A stretch of DNA of 51,212 nucleotides from the NCBI GenBank assembly GCA_902825855.1, contig CADECW010000013.1, positions 35,827 through 87,038 of the forward strand. Direction: 5' to 3'. Source of the stretch: an uncultured Rhodospirillales bacterium (lineage in GTDB: Bacteria > Pseudomonadota > Alphaproteobacteria > Reyranellales > Reyranellaceae). Shown in pieces: positions 37,340 to 45,972 of the stretch (positions are counted from its first letter, which is position 1; every line of letters starts with the position of its first letter). The translations under genes and the position numbers were made by a program. Below the pieces are notes generated by a model. That model worked only from the letters and a program-made list of their open reading frames with translations, did not search any database and was not told the origin of the DNA.

Positions 37340-37574
37340 CTCCTGTGCCACGCCTGCCGACGCACCTTCGCCGCGAGTTATGGTCGGATACGCTAGCGAA
37401 GGCGATCTGCGCATGACCGTGAATGCTCTGCACGGCATCTTCTGGGCGTTAAACATGCTCGTTGTTCATCACGCTGCCGATGACATCGCTCACGAAAGGG
37501 ACCGCGTTAACGGCATCGACGGACTGATCCTCGCTCGCCAAAGGTTGACCGAGGAAGTCATGGAGCGGTTCTAA
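37326..37574 (+). CDS. Small hypothetical protein, island module 1
   Basis: An 82-residue protein with AAAGGAG 6 bases before its ATG. It contains LRMTVNALHGIFWALNMLVVHHAADDIAHERDR style helical sequence, rich in His and hydrophobic residues, and ends LTEEVMERF. No family is recognised. It overlaps the previous gene by 14 bases and is followed 10 bases later by the HNH gene. Confidence 0.5.
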   Translation: MTCPDSCATPADAPSPRVMVGYASEGDLRMTVNALHGIFWALNMLVVHHAADDIAHERDRVNGIDGLILARQRLTEEVMERF

Positions 37575-37582
37575 GGAACGAT

Positions 37583-37613
37583 CGATGTCTCACATCGTGC
37601 GGCGGCCGATCCT
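37583..37613. repeat. 31-bp direct repeat, copy 1 (HNH gene start)
   Basis: A perfect 31-bp match to 48231-48261, covering the start codon and first nine codons of the HNH gene. The second copy begins a 22-codon remnant of the same gene. Together with the 38-bp repeat, it shows that two modules share both a left end and an internal junction. Confidence 0.85.
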
Positions 37614-37863
37614 GGTCGCCGCTTTGGGCTCGCCCTGTCGCTACTGCGGCATGGCGATGCTGGGCGACCGAGAGCCATCTCGGGACCACATCAAGCCGCG
37701 GTCTCGCAGGCACTGCTTTCGCGGCAACCAAGTCATCGTCTGCTGCCAATGCAATCAGGCCAAGGGCTCGCTGTCCCTGAGACGCTGGCTCAATCGGCTA
37801 AGAGCTGCTGGAGATCCACGGGGGGAGCATGTTGCGGCGTTCCTGGCGCGACTGACGGCATGA
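37585..37863 (+). CDS. HNH endonuclease-type protein
   Basis: A 92-residue protein with the HNH/zinc layout: CRYCG, then SRDHIKPRSR with the Asp-His, then NQVIVCCQCNQAKGSLSL with Cys-x2-Cys and the Asn. The Cys4 zinc frame and the catalytic His are all present. Such small HNH proteins are common in phages and mobile elements. The GH16 gene follows after 90 bases. A truncated copy of its 5' end lies at 48233. Confidence 0.8.
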   Translation: MSHIVRRPILVAALGSPCRYCGMAMLGDREPSRDHIKPRSRRHCFRGNQVIVCCQCNQAKGSLSLRRWLNRLRAAGDPRGEHVAAFLARLTA

Positions 37864-37952
37864 TCCGTCAACCGTTCAGGTTGTAAAAGGCGTTTGCGGT
37901 CCCAACTGCTTTTCGGCCAATATTGTGCGCCTTACACGAATGGGGGAACGCC

Positions 37953-39626
37953 GTGACAGGACTGACAGGGATAGACCCGCCGATCTTCACCGACAATTTT
38001 GTCGTAAGCAGCGCCAATCAACCGATCGATAGCAACTTGTGGGACTTCAACATCTACGCAAAGGGCGGCTCGTATTACGGCCAGACACAGCAGCGACAGT
38101 CGCTCCCGACCGCATCACCGGACGGATTGGGCGGCGGGGTTATGCAACTCAAGCTCAATAGCAAAGTTCCGGCCAACGACCCGAAGTTTGAGAGCTTTCT
38201 CGGTTCCGAAGCAATCAGCAAGCGGACGTTCGACCTTAGCCAAGGACCGCTCGCTTTCGAAGCAAAACTTAAATACGCCCAGGATCAGAAGGGCATTGTC
38301 GGCGGCTTCTTCCTCTTCGCGGGTCCGCCAGACACCCACGACGAGATCGACTGGGAACTCTTCAGCAGAAGCAATCCCCAAGTCACGACTAACATCTATC
38401 ATAACGAAAAGCTTGGGGGTGGGCATGCGACTTTCAAGAATCTGCCAGATAGCCAACTCGTTGAGCATACCTATCGGATCGAGTGGTTGCCCACCATGGT
38501 CCGCTGGCTCGTGGATGGCGTCGAGTTTCGCACTGAAACGGATCTTGCACGCATCCCTACCAAGGCGATGAACCTCCACTTCAACATATGGGCACCTAAA
38601 CCCGATTGGCCTTTCGCCGATCCGAGTCTCAAGACCTTTGGAGCTTCGGGAATTGATCAGACGTGGGAGTTCGATGTCAGGGCGGTCAAGGTAGAGAAGG
38701 TCACCACCTTATCCGGCACCGGCGCATTGGATGTGTCCAGTGCCGGTGTAGATGTGTCCAGCGCCGGCGTAGCGGATAACCTCGTCGGAACGTCGGCCAG
38801 CGAATTTATCGACGGTGGTGACGGCGACGATAGGCTCATGGGTCGCGGCGGCGATGACGTGCTCGATGGCGGCACCGGCACCAACACCGTTGTTTACGAG
38901 GGCTTGGCCCGGAACTTCGCGATTAGCGCCAGGGCGGACGAGCACACGGCAAACATCCGGGATCGGTTCGGATCGGAAGGAACGGACACTCTCTACCAAG
39001 TTCAGCAGGTGCAGTTTTTGGACCGCACGATAGACGTCACTTTTCTGGTTAAGGCTGCCAGCCTCGGTGCGGCGGACTTCATCCCGATCATCGACCTCTA
39101 CAACGCCTACCTGCACCGCGCGCCGGACGCCTCTGGCCTCTGGTACTGGGCAAGCCGATTCGCTGACGGCGCCACCTTGCAAGGAATCGCATCCTCGCTC
39201 TTTGCGTCGTCCGAAGCGGCTTTGCTACGCCCACCGGGTCAGTCGATACCGGCAATAGTGGCGAGTGCCTACACTGACATCCTTGGCCGTGCCGGCGATC
39301 AGGATGGCATGAACTATTGGATCGGCGAACTCCAGAGTGGACGCCTGTCACAGGACCAATTCGGCCTTGCTTTCGTGCAGGCCGCAAAGGGCAACAGTGC
39401 GGATGGTCAGGTCCTGGTCAACAAGGAGAGTATCGGGGCCCACTACGCGATTGATCAGGGACTGAATGACGCCGACCATGCGAGACTCGTTCTGGCCGGT
39501 TCCGACGTCCTGGTAGCCAATGCGATGACAGACGGCTTCGCTGCAGCAGCGGCCACCGCCGCCACCTCCGAACTGGTGATGAAACTGATCGGCGTGCACA
39601 TCGATGACGTTTTCGGCGCGGCCTGA
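37953..39626 (+). CDS. GH16-like glycan hydrolase with RTX repeats and DUF4214
   Basis: A 557-residue modular protein. Residues 10-255 are a GH16/laminarinase-like lectin fold with the catalytic signature EIDWE (Glu131, Asp133, Glu135) and the strand TYRIEWLPTMVRWLVDG. Residues 275-310 carry haemolysin-type calcium repeats (GGDGDDRLMGRGGDDVLDGG). DUF4214 repeats follow (DLYNAYLHRAPDASGLWYW, YTDILGRAGDQDGMNYW). There is no N-terminal signal peptide, which with RTX repeats suggests type I secretion; no such transporter is in the window. The GTG at 37953 follows GGGGGAA. It is a paralogue of the protein at 48424. Confidence 0.85.
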   Translation: MTGLTGIDPPIFTDNFVVSSANQPIDSNLWDFNIYAKGGSYYGQTQQRQSLPTASPDGLGGGVMQLKLNSKVPANDPKFESFLGSEAISKRTFDLSQGPLAFEAKLKYAQDQKGIVGGFFLFAGPPDTHDEIDWELFSRSNPQVTTNIYHNEKLGGGHATFKNLPDSQLVEHTYRIEWLPTMVRWLVDGVEFRTETDLARIPTKAMNLHFNIWAPKPDWPFADPSLKTFGASGIDQTWEFDVRAVKVEKVTTLSGTGALDVSSAGVDVSSAGVADNLVGTSASEFIDGGDGDDRLMGRGGDDVLDGGTGTNTVVYEGLARNFAISARADEHTANIRDRFGSEGTDTLYQVQQVQFLDRTIDVTFLVKAASLGAADFIPIIDLYNAYLHRAPDASGLWYWASRFADGATLQGIASSLFASSEAALLRPPGQSIPAIVASAYTDILGRAGDQDGMNYWIGELQSGRLSQDQFGLAFVQAAKGNSADGQVLVNKESIGAHYAIDQGLNDADHARLVLAGSDVLVANAMTDGFAAAAATAATSELVMKLIGVHIDDVFGAA

Positions 39627-39672
39627 AGAAGCTTTGCGTTGCTAGCGAGGTGACCCGTCCCATCGCTGCAAA

Positions 39673-39721
39673 GGACCGGGAGAGTGCGGGTTTGGTCTAA
39701 ATCTAACCCGCACTCAGGTCC
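39673..39721. other. Long hairpin after the first GH16 gene
   Basis: GAGTGCGGGTT (39682-39692) and AACCCGCACTC (39705-39715) form a perfect 11-bp stem around a 12-base loop. An outer GGACC (39673-39677) pairs with GGTCC (39717-39721). There is no U-run, so a simple rho-independent terminator is doubtful, but it could end the GH16 transcript or protect its 3' end. Confidence 0.6.
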
Positions 39722-39722
39722 G

Positions 39723-39768
39723 CCGGCGATCCTCACCGTAAACGTTTACAGTGAGCCTCTGTCGCCGG
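39723..39768. other. Extended inverted repeat at the SRAP truncation point
   Basis: CTCACCGTAAAC (39732-39743) and GTTTACAGTGAG (39744-39755) form a 24-bp palindrome with one mismatch. CCGGCGA (39723-39729) and TCGCCGG (39762-39768) extend it outwards. The centre GTAAACGTTTAC also resembles a LacI-family operator. The truncated SRAP gene stops inside it. Confidence 0.65.
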
Positions 39769-40075
39769 GAACAAGCAGCGGCGCTTTCTTGAAGGGCTCG
39801 CGATAGGTCGGCGCCGTCTGGATTCGGTCATCGCGGGCGTTGATCGTGCTGTAGGGTTGTTTCCCGAGCTGGTCCGGCTTCAGCCAGAACGGCACCAGGC
39901 CCCAGCCAGCCATGATCAGCTCGCGGCCATTTCCGGCCGGCCTGATGATCGGCATGACGTGAGTCGGCGCCACGTTGTAGCTGGGCTTCAGATCCTTGGG
40001 CTCGTCGGGCAGCGTCAGCCGGTAGAGTTCGACGATCTGCGACCAGGTCAGGAGGTGAGTGCAGCGTCCACACAT
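39746..40075 (-). pseudogene. Truncated SOS-response-associated peptidase (SRAP/YedK)
   Basis: Only the first 109 residues of a protein that is normally about 220. The start MCGRCTHLL carries the catalytic Cys2 that links to abasic sites in single-stranded DNA. PSYNVAPTHVMPII, MAGWGLVPFW and STINARDD follow, the last with the conserved Asn. The conserved KKRRCLVPADGFYEW reads KKAPLLVPGDRGSL then stops. Removing one A from the AAGAAA there restores KKRRCL, so a single-base insertion broke the frame. The second half, including the active-site His, is missing. The break coincides with the inverted repeat at 39723-39768. Confidence 0.8.
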
Positions 40076-40220
40076 GGTCCATGAAGCGGCAGCCGATTGC
40101 GGCAATGGCAAGCCGCCGTGATTGGCAGCGGATCTACTTTGTATGCAGTGCTGGCAGGTGCGCTGGCATGCCGCAGGAATGTACGCGGCGCCGCGTTGAT
40201 CTGTGGCGTTAGCTTCGACC

Positions 40221-40535
40221 ATGCGCCAGCTGCCCCTCGATACTCCCGCCTCTGCCGCATGCGGTCGCAGCGGCCTGCCCCTGCTTGCACACTGCGCCAA
40301 CGACCATCGCCGCCTGATGCCATTCCGGCTGCTGCGCACCCATGATGACGACAGCTCGCGGCTATATGCCCGGTCGTTCCTATGCAAGGCCTGCGGCAGC
40401 CGCGAGGTCACGCTGTTCGCGATTGAGAGCCAAGCCCAACTCGACACCGTGCGGCGGACCATGCCGCGGTCGGACGGGCCAACTCAGGCGCCGTCGAACT
40501 GCCGGAAGCGTGACCCGCTGGCGGACCTACCCTAG
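40221..40535 (+). CDS. Small cysteine-containing protein of unknown function
   Basis: A 104-residue protein divergent from the SRAP remnant. It has a possible zinc ribbon made of an N-terminal CGRSG, a Cys-x3-His in HCANDH and CKACGSRE. The middle LMPFRLLRTHDDDSSRLYARSFL looks coding. I do not recognise the family, and no clear ribosome-binding site decides the start; an earlier in-frame start lies at 40203. Confidence 0.5.
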   Translation: MRQLPLDTPASAACGRSGLPLLAHCANDHRRLMPFRLLRTHDDDSSRLYARSFLCKACGSREVTLFAIESQAQLDTVRRTMPRSDGPTQAPSNCRKRDPLADLP

Positions 40536-40580
40536 CTCGGCGTTACTTGGTCGGCACCTTGCGCTCGTGTTCGGTCATTG

Positions 40581-40596
40581 TGTGACCTAGTTCACA
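40581..40596 (+). promoter_or_regulatory. Consensus CRP-type binding site
   Basis: TGTGACCTAGTTCACA matches the CRP half-sites exactly (TGTGA-N6-TCACA). It lies 119 bp before the kinase gene, a normal distance for an activator site. An adenylate cyclase is the next gene after the kinase, so local cAMP control is plausible. The match is sequence evidence; binding is inferred. Confidence 0.6.
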
Positions 40597-40714
40597 GAGC
40601 GACCGGCGACGCTCGCGTAGATTGGAAAACCGCCGAGCGCGAGAACGGCTGGCTGATGGACGGCCATGCGGATGACGCGGTATCGTCGACCTGAGAGCAG
40701 GAGGGCAGCCGATC

Positions 40715-43165
40715 ATGCCCGATCTCAACCAGGCAAGCGCAGAAGTGCGCATCGATATCCGCGGCGGATTGCCCGCAGGAACACGGTTGGGTCGATATGA
40801 GCTGAAGGCAATCCTTGGCAAAGGGGCCTTCGGCATCACCTATCGCGCGCTGGATCTGGCTGGCGGCCACGAAGTCGCCATCAAGGAATACCTGCCAACG
40901 TCGGTCGCCCTCCGCGAAGGCCGCACCACCGTGCTGCCGATCTCGACCGATCTTGCCGAACAATTTGCCTGGGGCCGCACCCGTTTCCTTGAAGAAGCCA
41001 ACACCCTCAAGAAGTTGGAAGGCACGCCGTCGATTGTCAGCGTCCATGACTTCCTCGAAGCGAACGGCACGGCCTACATGGTGATGGCCCTGATCGAGGG
41101 CGAGACGCTGGCCAAGCGGCTGATCCGTGAGGAGCGATTGGCGGCGGCAGTGATCGAACCGCTCCTCTTCCCCTTGCTCGATGGCCTGGAGAAGGTGCAT
41201 GCCGCAGGCTTCCTGCACCGCGACATCAAGCCGGCCAACATCATGGTGGATTCCGAGGGCAAGCCCACCTTGATCGACTTCGGGGCGTCTCGTGCAGCGC
41301 TCGCCGGGCGGTCGACGACCTTCACGTCCATCTTCACGCCGGGCTACGCGGCTGCCGAGCAATTTGCAGCAAAGAAGCTGGGGCCGTGGACCGACATCTA
41401 CGGGTTGGCCGCCACGCTCTACCACGCAATAGCCGGCAAGAGTCCACCGAGTGCCATCGAGCGCGTTTTCACAGACGAGTGTCAGCCGCTGATCGAGTTG
41501 CAGCCAGCCGGCTACAGCCTTGGGTTCCTGGAGAGCATCGACGCAGGCTTGGCGGTATCCTCTGCCGACCGACCGCAAAGCGTGGGCGAGTGGCGCCGCA
41601 TGCTGGCATCGTCGCTGGATGCAACACGGATTGCTCGTTCACCTGGCCGCCTTGCTCGTGCAGCAAGTCGGACGAGGCGTGCCCGAGTGAGCCTGGGAGC
41701 ACCGACAATTGGCTTGGCGGCGGCGGTCGGGGTGGCCCTGCTTGGTGCAGTTGGATACTTCGTTTTCTCCAGCAATGCGCCAGTGGCTCCTACGGTAAGT
41801 ACGGCCGCGCTCCTCTCGGCAGAGCAGCTTGAGCAGGCGCTGGCGGAGCGGCGGAAGGCCGATGCTCACACCGCCGACATGGCACGGCGAGAAGATGAGG
41901 CGCGGCAGAAGGCCCAGGCGGAAGCTGAGGCCAAGCGGCAAGCCGACGAAGCGCTGGAGCAGACGAGACAGGCCCGCCAGCAGGCTGAGCAGGAACTGGC
42001 CGAGCTGAACGCGCGGCTGGAGGCCCAGCGCCGCGACAATGCCGACCAAGCCAGCCGCGCCGCCGCAGAAGCGGCGCAACGCAAGGCCGAACAGGACGCT
42101 GCCGCCCTGGCCGAGGCTGAGCAGCGTGCAGTGCAGAAGGCGGCGGCCGACGCCGAGGCCAAGCGTCAGGCGGACGAGGCCCTCGCCAAAGCCGAAGCCG
42201 AGCGTCAGCGGGCCGAGCAGGAAGCACGGCAAAAGGCGGAAGCGGAGCAAGCAGCGCTGCGCCAGGCGTCGGAGGACGCGCAGCGGAAGGCGGCCGATGC
42301 CGAGAGCGTGAAGCAGGCCGAACGGGAACGCCTGAAAGCTGAAGCTGAACGCGCCAAGGCGGAAACAGAGCGGCAGAAGGCGGAGGCGGAAGCAAAGGCC
42401 AAGGCGGAAGCGGAGACAGCGGAGAAGGCGTTGCGCCTTGAGCAGGCGGATCGCCAGCGTTTGCAGGTTGCGCTGACCTCTCTCGGCTTTGACACGCGCG
42501 GTAGCGACGGCGTGTTCGGCCCACGTTCGCGCGAAATGGTCGCTGGATGGCAGAAGAAAGCTGGTGTGCCGGCGACCGGCTTTCTGACGGCAGCCCAACG
42601 CGACCAACTTTTGCGTAACGGCGCCTATGCCATTGCACGCTGGGACGACGAGCAGAAGAAGGTGGAAGAGCAGAAGAAGGCTGAGGAAGAGAAAAAGAAG
42701 CTCGAAGCCATGCAGGCCGCAACGCTCAACCAGCCTGGCAGTGCAGCCTCTACTCCGCCTGCTTCAGGTCCAGCGGTCCCCGCTGTAGCAGCCGCGGGCC
42801 CGGCAGCCCTGCCATCCCCCGACGGACTATGGCGCGGTACCTATGGCTGCAACGTTCCAATCGGCAGCGGTGGGTCGGTTAATCCAATTACTATGGACTT
42901 TGAAATTCGACTGGTAAGTGGCTCTGGCACATGGACGAGCGCGGGGCCGACCGCTGCCAATGGCAACACCTTCAGCATTCATGTTTCAGTTAGCTCCCCG
43001 AAAGCGACCGTTGCACGACATCACGCAGCGGCTGGGGGTGGGCCTGGATTAGGCACACCTGCGAGCATAATGGGACAGTACGACGGGTACATGATCCGAG
43101 CGGTAGGATGGGAGCGCGCGCACAACAATCAGCGAGAATGCACGGTGACTTTGAGGCGCGCCTAA
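40715..43165 (+). CDS. Hanks-type Ser/Thr kinase, TM, coiled coil, PG-binding domain
   Basis: An 816-residue protein. The kinase domain (about 27-290) has the glycine loop ILGKGAFGITYRA, the ATP Lys in VAIKEYLP, the catalytic HRDIKPANIM and DFGASR, so it should be active. A membrane helix (about 328-350, LGAAPT-like start, IGLAAAVGVALLGAVGYFVF) is followed by about 200 residues of Ala/Glu/Lys/Arg/Gln coiled coil. A peptidoglycan-binding-1-like domain follows (LQVALTSLGFDTRGSDGVFG, about 585-640). The C-terminal 110 residues (GLWRGTYGCNVPIG...) form a separate, probably periplasmic domain of unknown type. It appears to link cytosolic signalling with the wall. Confidence 0.88.
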   Translation: MPDLNQASAEVRIDIRGGLPAGTRLGRYELKAILGKGAFGITYRALDLAGGHEVAIKEYLPTSVALREGRTTVLPISTDLAEQFAWGRTRFLEEANTLKKLEGTPSIVSVHDFLEANGTAYMVMALIEGETLAKRLIREERLAAAVIEPLLFPLLDGLEKVHAAGFLHRDIKPANIMVDSEGKPTLIDFGASRAALAGRSTTFTSIFTPGYAAAEQFAAKKLGPWTDIYGLAATLYHAIAGKSPPSAIERVFTDECQPLIELQPAGYSLGFLESIDAGLAVSSADRPQSVGEWRRMLASSLDATRIARSPGRLARAASRTRRARVSLGAPTIGLAAAVGVALLGAVGYFVFSSNAPVAPTVSTAALLSAEQLEQALAERRKADAHTADMARREDEARQKAQAEAEAKRQADEALEQTRQARQQAEQELAELNARLEAQRRDNADQASRAAAEAAQRKAEQDAAALAEAEQRAVQKAAADAEAKRQADEALAKAEAERQRAEQEARQKAEAEQAALRQASEDAQRKAADAESVKQAERERLKAEAERAKAETERQKAEAEAKAKAEAETAEKALRLEQADRQRLQVALTSLGFDTRGSDGVFGPRSREMVAGWQKKAGVPATGFLTAAQRDQLLRNGAYAIARWDDEQKKVEEQKKAEEEKKKLEAMQAATLNQPGSAASTPPASGPAVPAVAAAGPAALPSPDGLWRGTYGCNVPIGSGGSVNPITMDFEIRLVSGSGTWTSAGPTAANGNTFSIHVSVSSPKATVARHHAAAGGGPGLGTPASIMGQYDGYMIRAVGWERAHNNQRECTVTLRRA

Positions 43166-43296
43166 ATTGCGTCCGGTGGCCAAGACATTCCTTCGCCCCA
43201 ACGACACGCCCGCGAACACGAGATGCCTGAAAGCACGTTAGGTCTGTTGCTCAGCCAGCACAGTCCCCTTACGCTTTCAGTAAATATCCAGGGGGA

Positions 43297-45116
43297 ATGC
43301 CGTTGGCGCGTGAGCAGCGGAAACTGGCGGCAATCGTTGCTGCGGACGTTGTCGGCTACTCGCGCCTGATGGGGCGCGACGAGAGCGGGACACTGGCGCG
43401 CCTGCGCAAAAACCGCACGGAACACCTCGATCCGGTTCTGGCAAGGTACGGAGGACGCCTCGTCAAGCTGACCGGCGATGGGGCTTTGGTCGAGTTCGCC
43501 AGCGCAGTCGATGCGCTGAGCATGGCCATCGAGTTTCAACAGGCCATGGCCGACGCCAACGAAGGTCAGGCTGAGGAAACCGCTATCGTGTTCCGCATGG
43601 GAATGCACCTGGGCGACCTGATCGTGGACGGCGATGACCTTTACGGCGATGGCGTGAACATCGCCGCACGCCTTGAGGCGGAAGCTCCTGCCGGCGGCAT
43701 TGTCGTGTCGCGAACGGTCCACGAAGCGGTGGCAGGCCGGTTGAAGGCGACCTTTAACGACCTCGGCAGCCTCGCGCTGAAAAATATCGAACGTCCTGTC
43801 CAGGCATTTGGCGTAAAATGGGAGTCGTCGGATTGGCAAGTGCGGGTGACACCCGAGGTGACTGTCGCACCTGCGATTGCGCCGCAAGCGTCGCTGCCAT
43901 TGCCCGATAAGCCTTCCATTGCCGTTCTGCCATTCCAGAATATGAGCGGTGATCCCCAGCAGGAGTACTTCGTCGATGGTCTCGCGGAGGACATCACCAC
44001 GGCGCTGTCGAAGTTCAAGTCGTTGTTCGTGATCGCCCGCAATTCGAGTTTTTCCTATAAGGGCAAGTCGCCCGACATCCGGCAGGTCGGTCGGGAGCTA
44101 GGTGTCCGCTACGTTCTCGAAGGTAGCGTGCGCAAGGCGGCCAACCGCATCCGGATCACAGTGCTGCTTATTGATGCATCCGCCGGTACACACCTCTGGG
44201 CGGACCGCTTCGACGGCGCCTTGGAGGACGTATTCGAGCTGCAGGATCGTATCACTGCAAATGTCGTGGGGATCATTGCACCGACGGTCGAGAGAGCAGA
44301 AATCGAACGCGTGCGCGGCAAGCCGGCGGCAGAGAACCTGCACGCCTATGAACTTGTGCTGCGTGCCGAGGCGTTGATGCGCGGCCGATCCCGCGGTGAG
44401 TTTGATCAAGCGATGCGGGATCTGCGGAGAGTAGTAGAGATCCACCCGAACTACGCTCGTGGTTTGACTCGGTTAGCAACCCTCTGCTGGGCGTATGTCG
44501 TACAAGGCTATCTCCACCGCGATCACTTGCTGATCGCGGATATGGTTCCCCTCGCCCAAAAGGCGTCGGCACTCGATCCGATGGATGCCGACGCACTTGC
44601 TTGGGCCGGCTGGACTACGGCTATCGCTGGCGGCGATATGCCGAGCGGCCTCGAACTCGTTGTGAAAGCAATGAGCCTCAACCCCAACTACGCGGAGGCC
44701 TATCGCTTGGCTGGGATGCTGTATGGCTATCTCGGCGAGATCGAAAAGGCACTCGACTGCATGCGGCACGCGGATCGGCTCAGTCCCCTCTCCGGTCGGT
44801 TCCCAAACCATGGATATTTCGTCGCCTACTTCGGTGCAGGAGATCACGAAGCCGTCTTGAAATGGACGGCCCGCAGCCTTCGCGAACCCCCCCCAAGATG
44901 GCCCGACGCTGCGGTATCGGGCAGCGAGCCTGGCTCTTTTTGGGGCGGATCGAAGAAGCCCGCCAGGCCATCGATGCCTTCCTTCAGCAGAGGCCCGGCT
45001 ATACGCTCGACGACTGTCGCCGCCACCAAGAGTTCGACATGAACAGCCCGTTCAAGAAGCCGGGCGTATCGGAAGCGCTCTATCGCGGCCTGCGACTGGC
45101 GGGCCTACCCGAATGA
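43297..45116 (+). pseudogene. Class III adenylate cyclase-TolB-TPR protein with two frameshifts
   Basis: Residues 8-185 are a class III cyclase with both metal Asps (Asp17 in ADVVGYSRLM, Asp61 in KLTGDGALVEF) and the transition-state Asn121/Arg125 in DGVNIAARL. A TolB-like domain (PSIAVLPFQNMSGDPQQEY) and TPR helices follow. In frame 1 the protein ends at 45042 with unrelated residues. Removing one C from the C8 run at 44887-44894 and one T from the T5 run at 44937-44941 gives PTLRYRAASLALLGRIEEAR and the normal end GLRLAGLPE at 45116. This is either a real defect or homopolymer error. TTG at 43303 has better spacing to GGGGGA than the ATG. Confidence 0.85.
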
Positions 45117-45162
45117 CTGAGTAGCGCCGTCAGTTTCCTGACACTGCAACTCTAGGCGAATG

Positions 45163-45531
45163 CTAATGCGTGGTTGGCGTCTCGTCTTCTCCTACCAAGG
45201 CTGATACCGCCGCCACCTCCGCTGCAGCCTGGTCCCCTCGCCTGCTTTGCATGCGAGCCTTCAGAGCATCCAGATGAGCGGCGCCCATATCCGTCTTGGC
45301 CGTCAGGTCCACTGACTGCGTGGGCTTGCCGTAGCCGCGATCGAGTACATGGCTCGCAGCCATGATCCGCGCTCGCATGTCATCCGACTGCATGGCCTCC
45401 TGCAGCACCTTGATGGCGTCCCCGGCTAGGCCCCGCATCGCCTTCTTGAGTTCTTCCGGCATCTTGGGACGACCACCGGGATTGCCCGACTGCCCCTTCA
45501 CCCAACTTGCAGCATTGCGATATTTGCTCAT
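45163..45531 (-). CDS. DUF5681-type phage-associated protein
   Basis: A 122-residue protein starting with WVKGQSGNPGGRPKMPEELK, the DUF5681 signature often found next to phage terminase genes. The C-terminal half is helical and charged (SHVLDRGYGKPTQSVDLTAK, LDALKARMQSRRGDQAA). No terminase or structural gene accompanies it, so it seems to be a stranded phage-type gene. It converges on the cyclase gene. The ATG at 45531 is the second of two in-frame starts. Confidence 0.7.
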   Translation of the reverse strand: MSKYRNAASWVKGQSGNPGGRPKMPEELKKAMRGLAGDAIKVLQEAMQSDDMRARIMAASHVLDRGYGKPTQSVDLTAKTDMGAAHLDALKARMQSRRGDQAAAEVAAVSALVGEDETPTTH

Positions 45532-45645
45532 GGGCGGACGATAGCACACTCCTAACCATCTGTATGGTTATTCGATAGCCGTCCGCCTCGAAAGTACGGG
45601 CAGGGAATGCTACCGTGTGCTGGCGAACCAAAGCTGGAGGATAGC

Positions 45646-45972
45646 ATGCGCAAGCTCTCCATGGTGGTCGCGTTAGCTTTTGCGTCCAGCGCCAATGCTC
45701 AGCAGTTCGATGGAACGTGGACTGGGCAGACCGAAAAATTATCACTTAGGCTTACGGTGACCGGGGCTAAGGCGCGATTGGAAATGACCTGCGTTGCTGG
45801 CGGCTACCAAGGAACTGCCGACTTCTCCATTGGTGCTGATGGTGCAGTCAACGCCTGGGTCAACTTCCCCAATGTGCTATCCGCCCGACAACAAGTCACC
45901 GGGACGGTGCAGGCAATTCGCGTGGGCGGACAATGCGGCAGCGGAATCGTAACCATGACCAAAAAAACCTAG
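45646..45972 (+). CDS. Small exported protein of unknown function
   Basis: A 108-residue protein with a Sec signal (KLSMVVALAFASSANAQ) and a mature part of about 90 residues, beginning FDGTWTGQTEKLSLRLTVTG and rich in beta-type sequence with two Cys (EMTCVAGG, GGQCGSG) that could form a disulphide. A GGAGG lies 6 bases before the ATG. No family is recognised, though FDGTWTG and the C-terminal GGQCGSGIVTM resemble the mature C-terminal domain of the kinase (GLWRGTYGC) in style only. Confidence 0.65.
   Translation: MRKLSMVVALAFASSANAQQFDGTWTGQTEKLSLRLTVTGAKARLEMTCVAGGYQGTADFSIGADGAVNAWVNFPNVLSARQQVTGTVQAIRVGGQCGSGIVTMTKKT

Noticed and set aside
39673..39721. Calling the hairpin a rho-independent terminator
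   Set aside because: The stem is strong, but no T-run follows on either strand, so it is listed only as a structured element.
41639..42722. Repeat-rich stretch in the kinase gene and long antisense frames
   Set aside because: Repetition comes from Ala/Glu/Lys/Gln coiled-coil codons, not a tandem DNA array or CRISPR; antisense frames are shadows.
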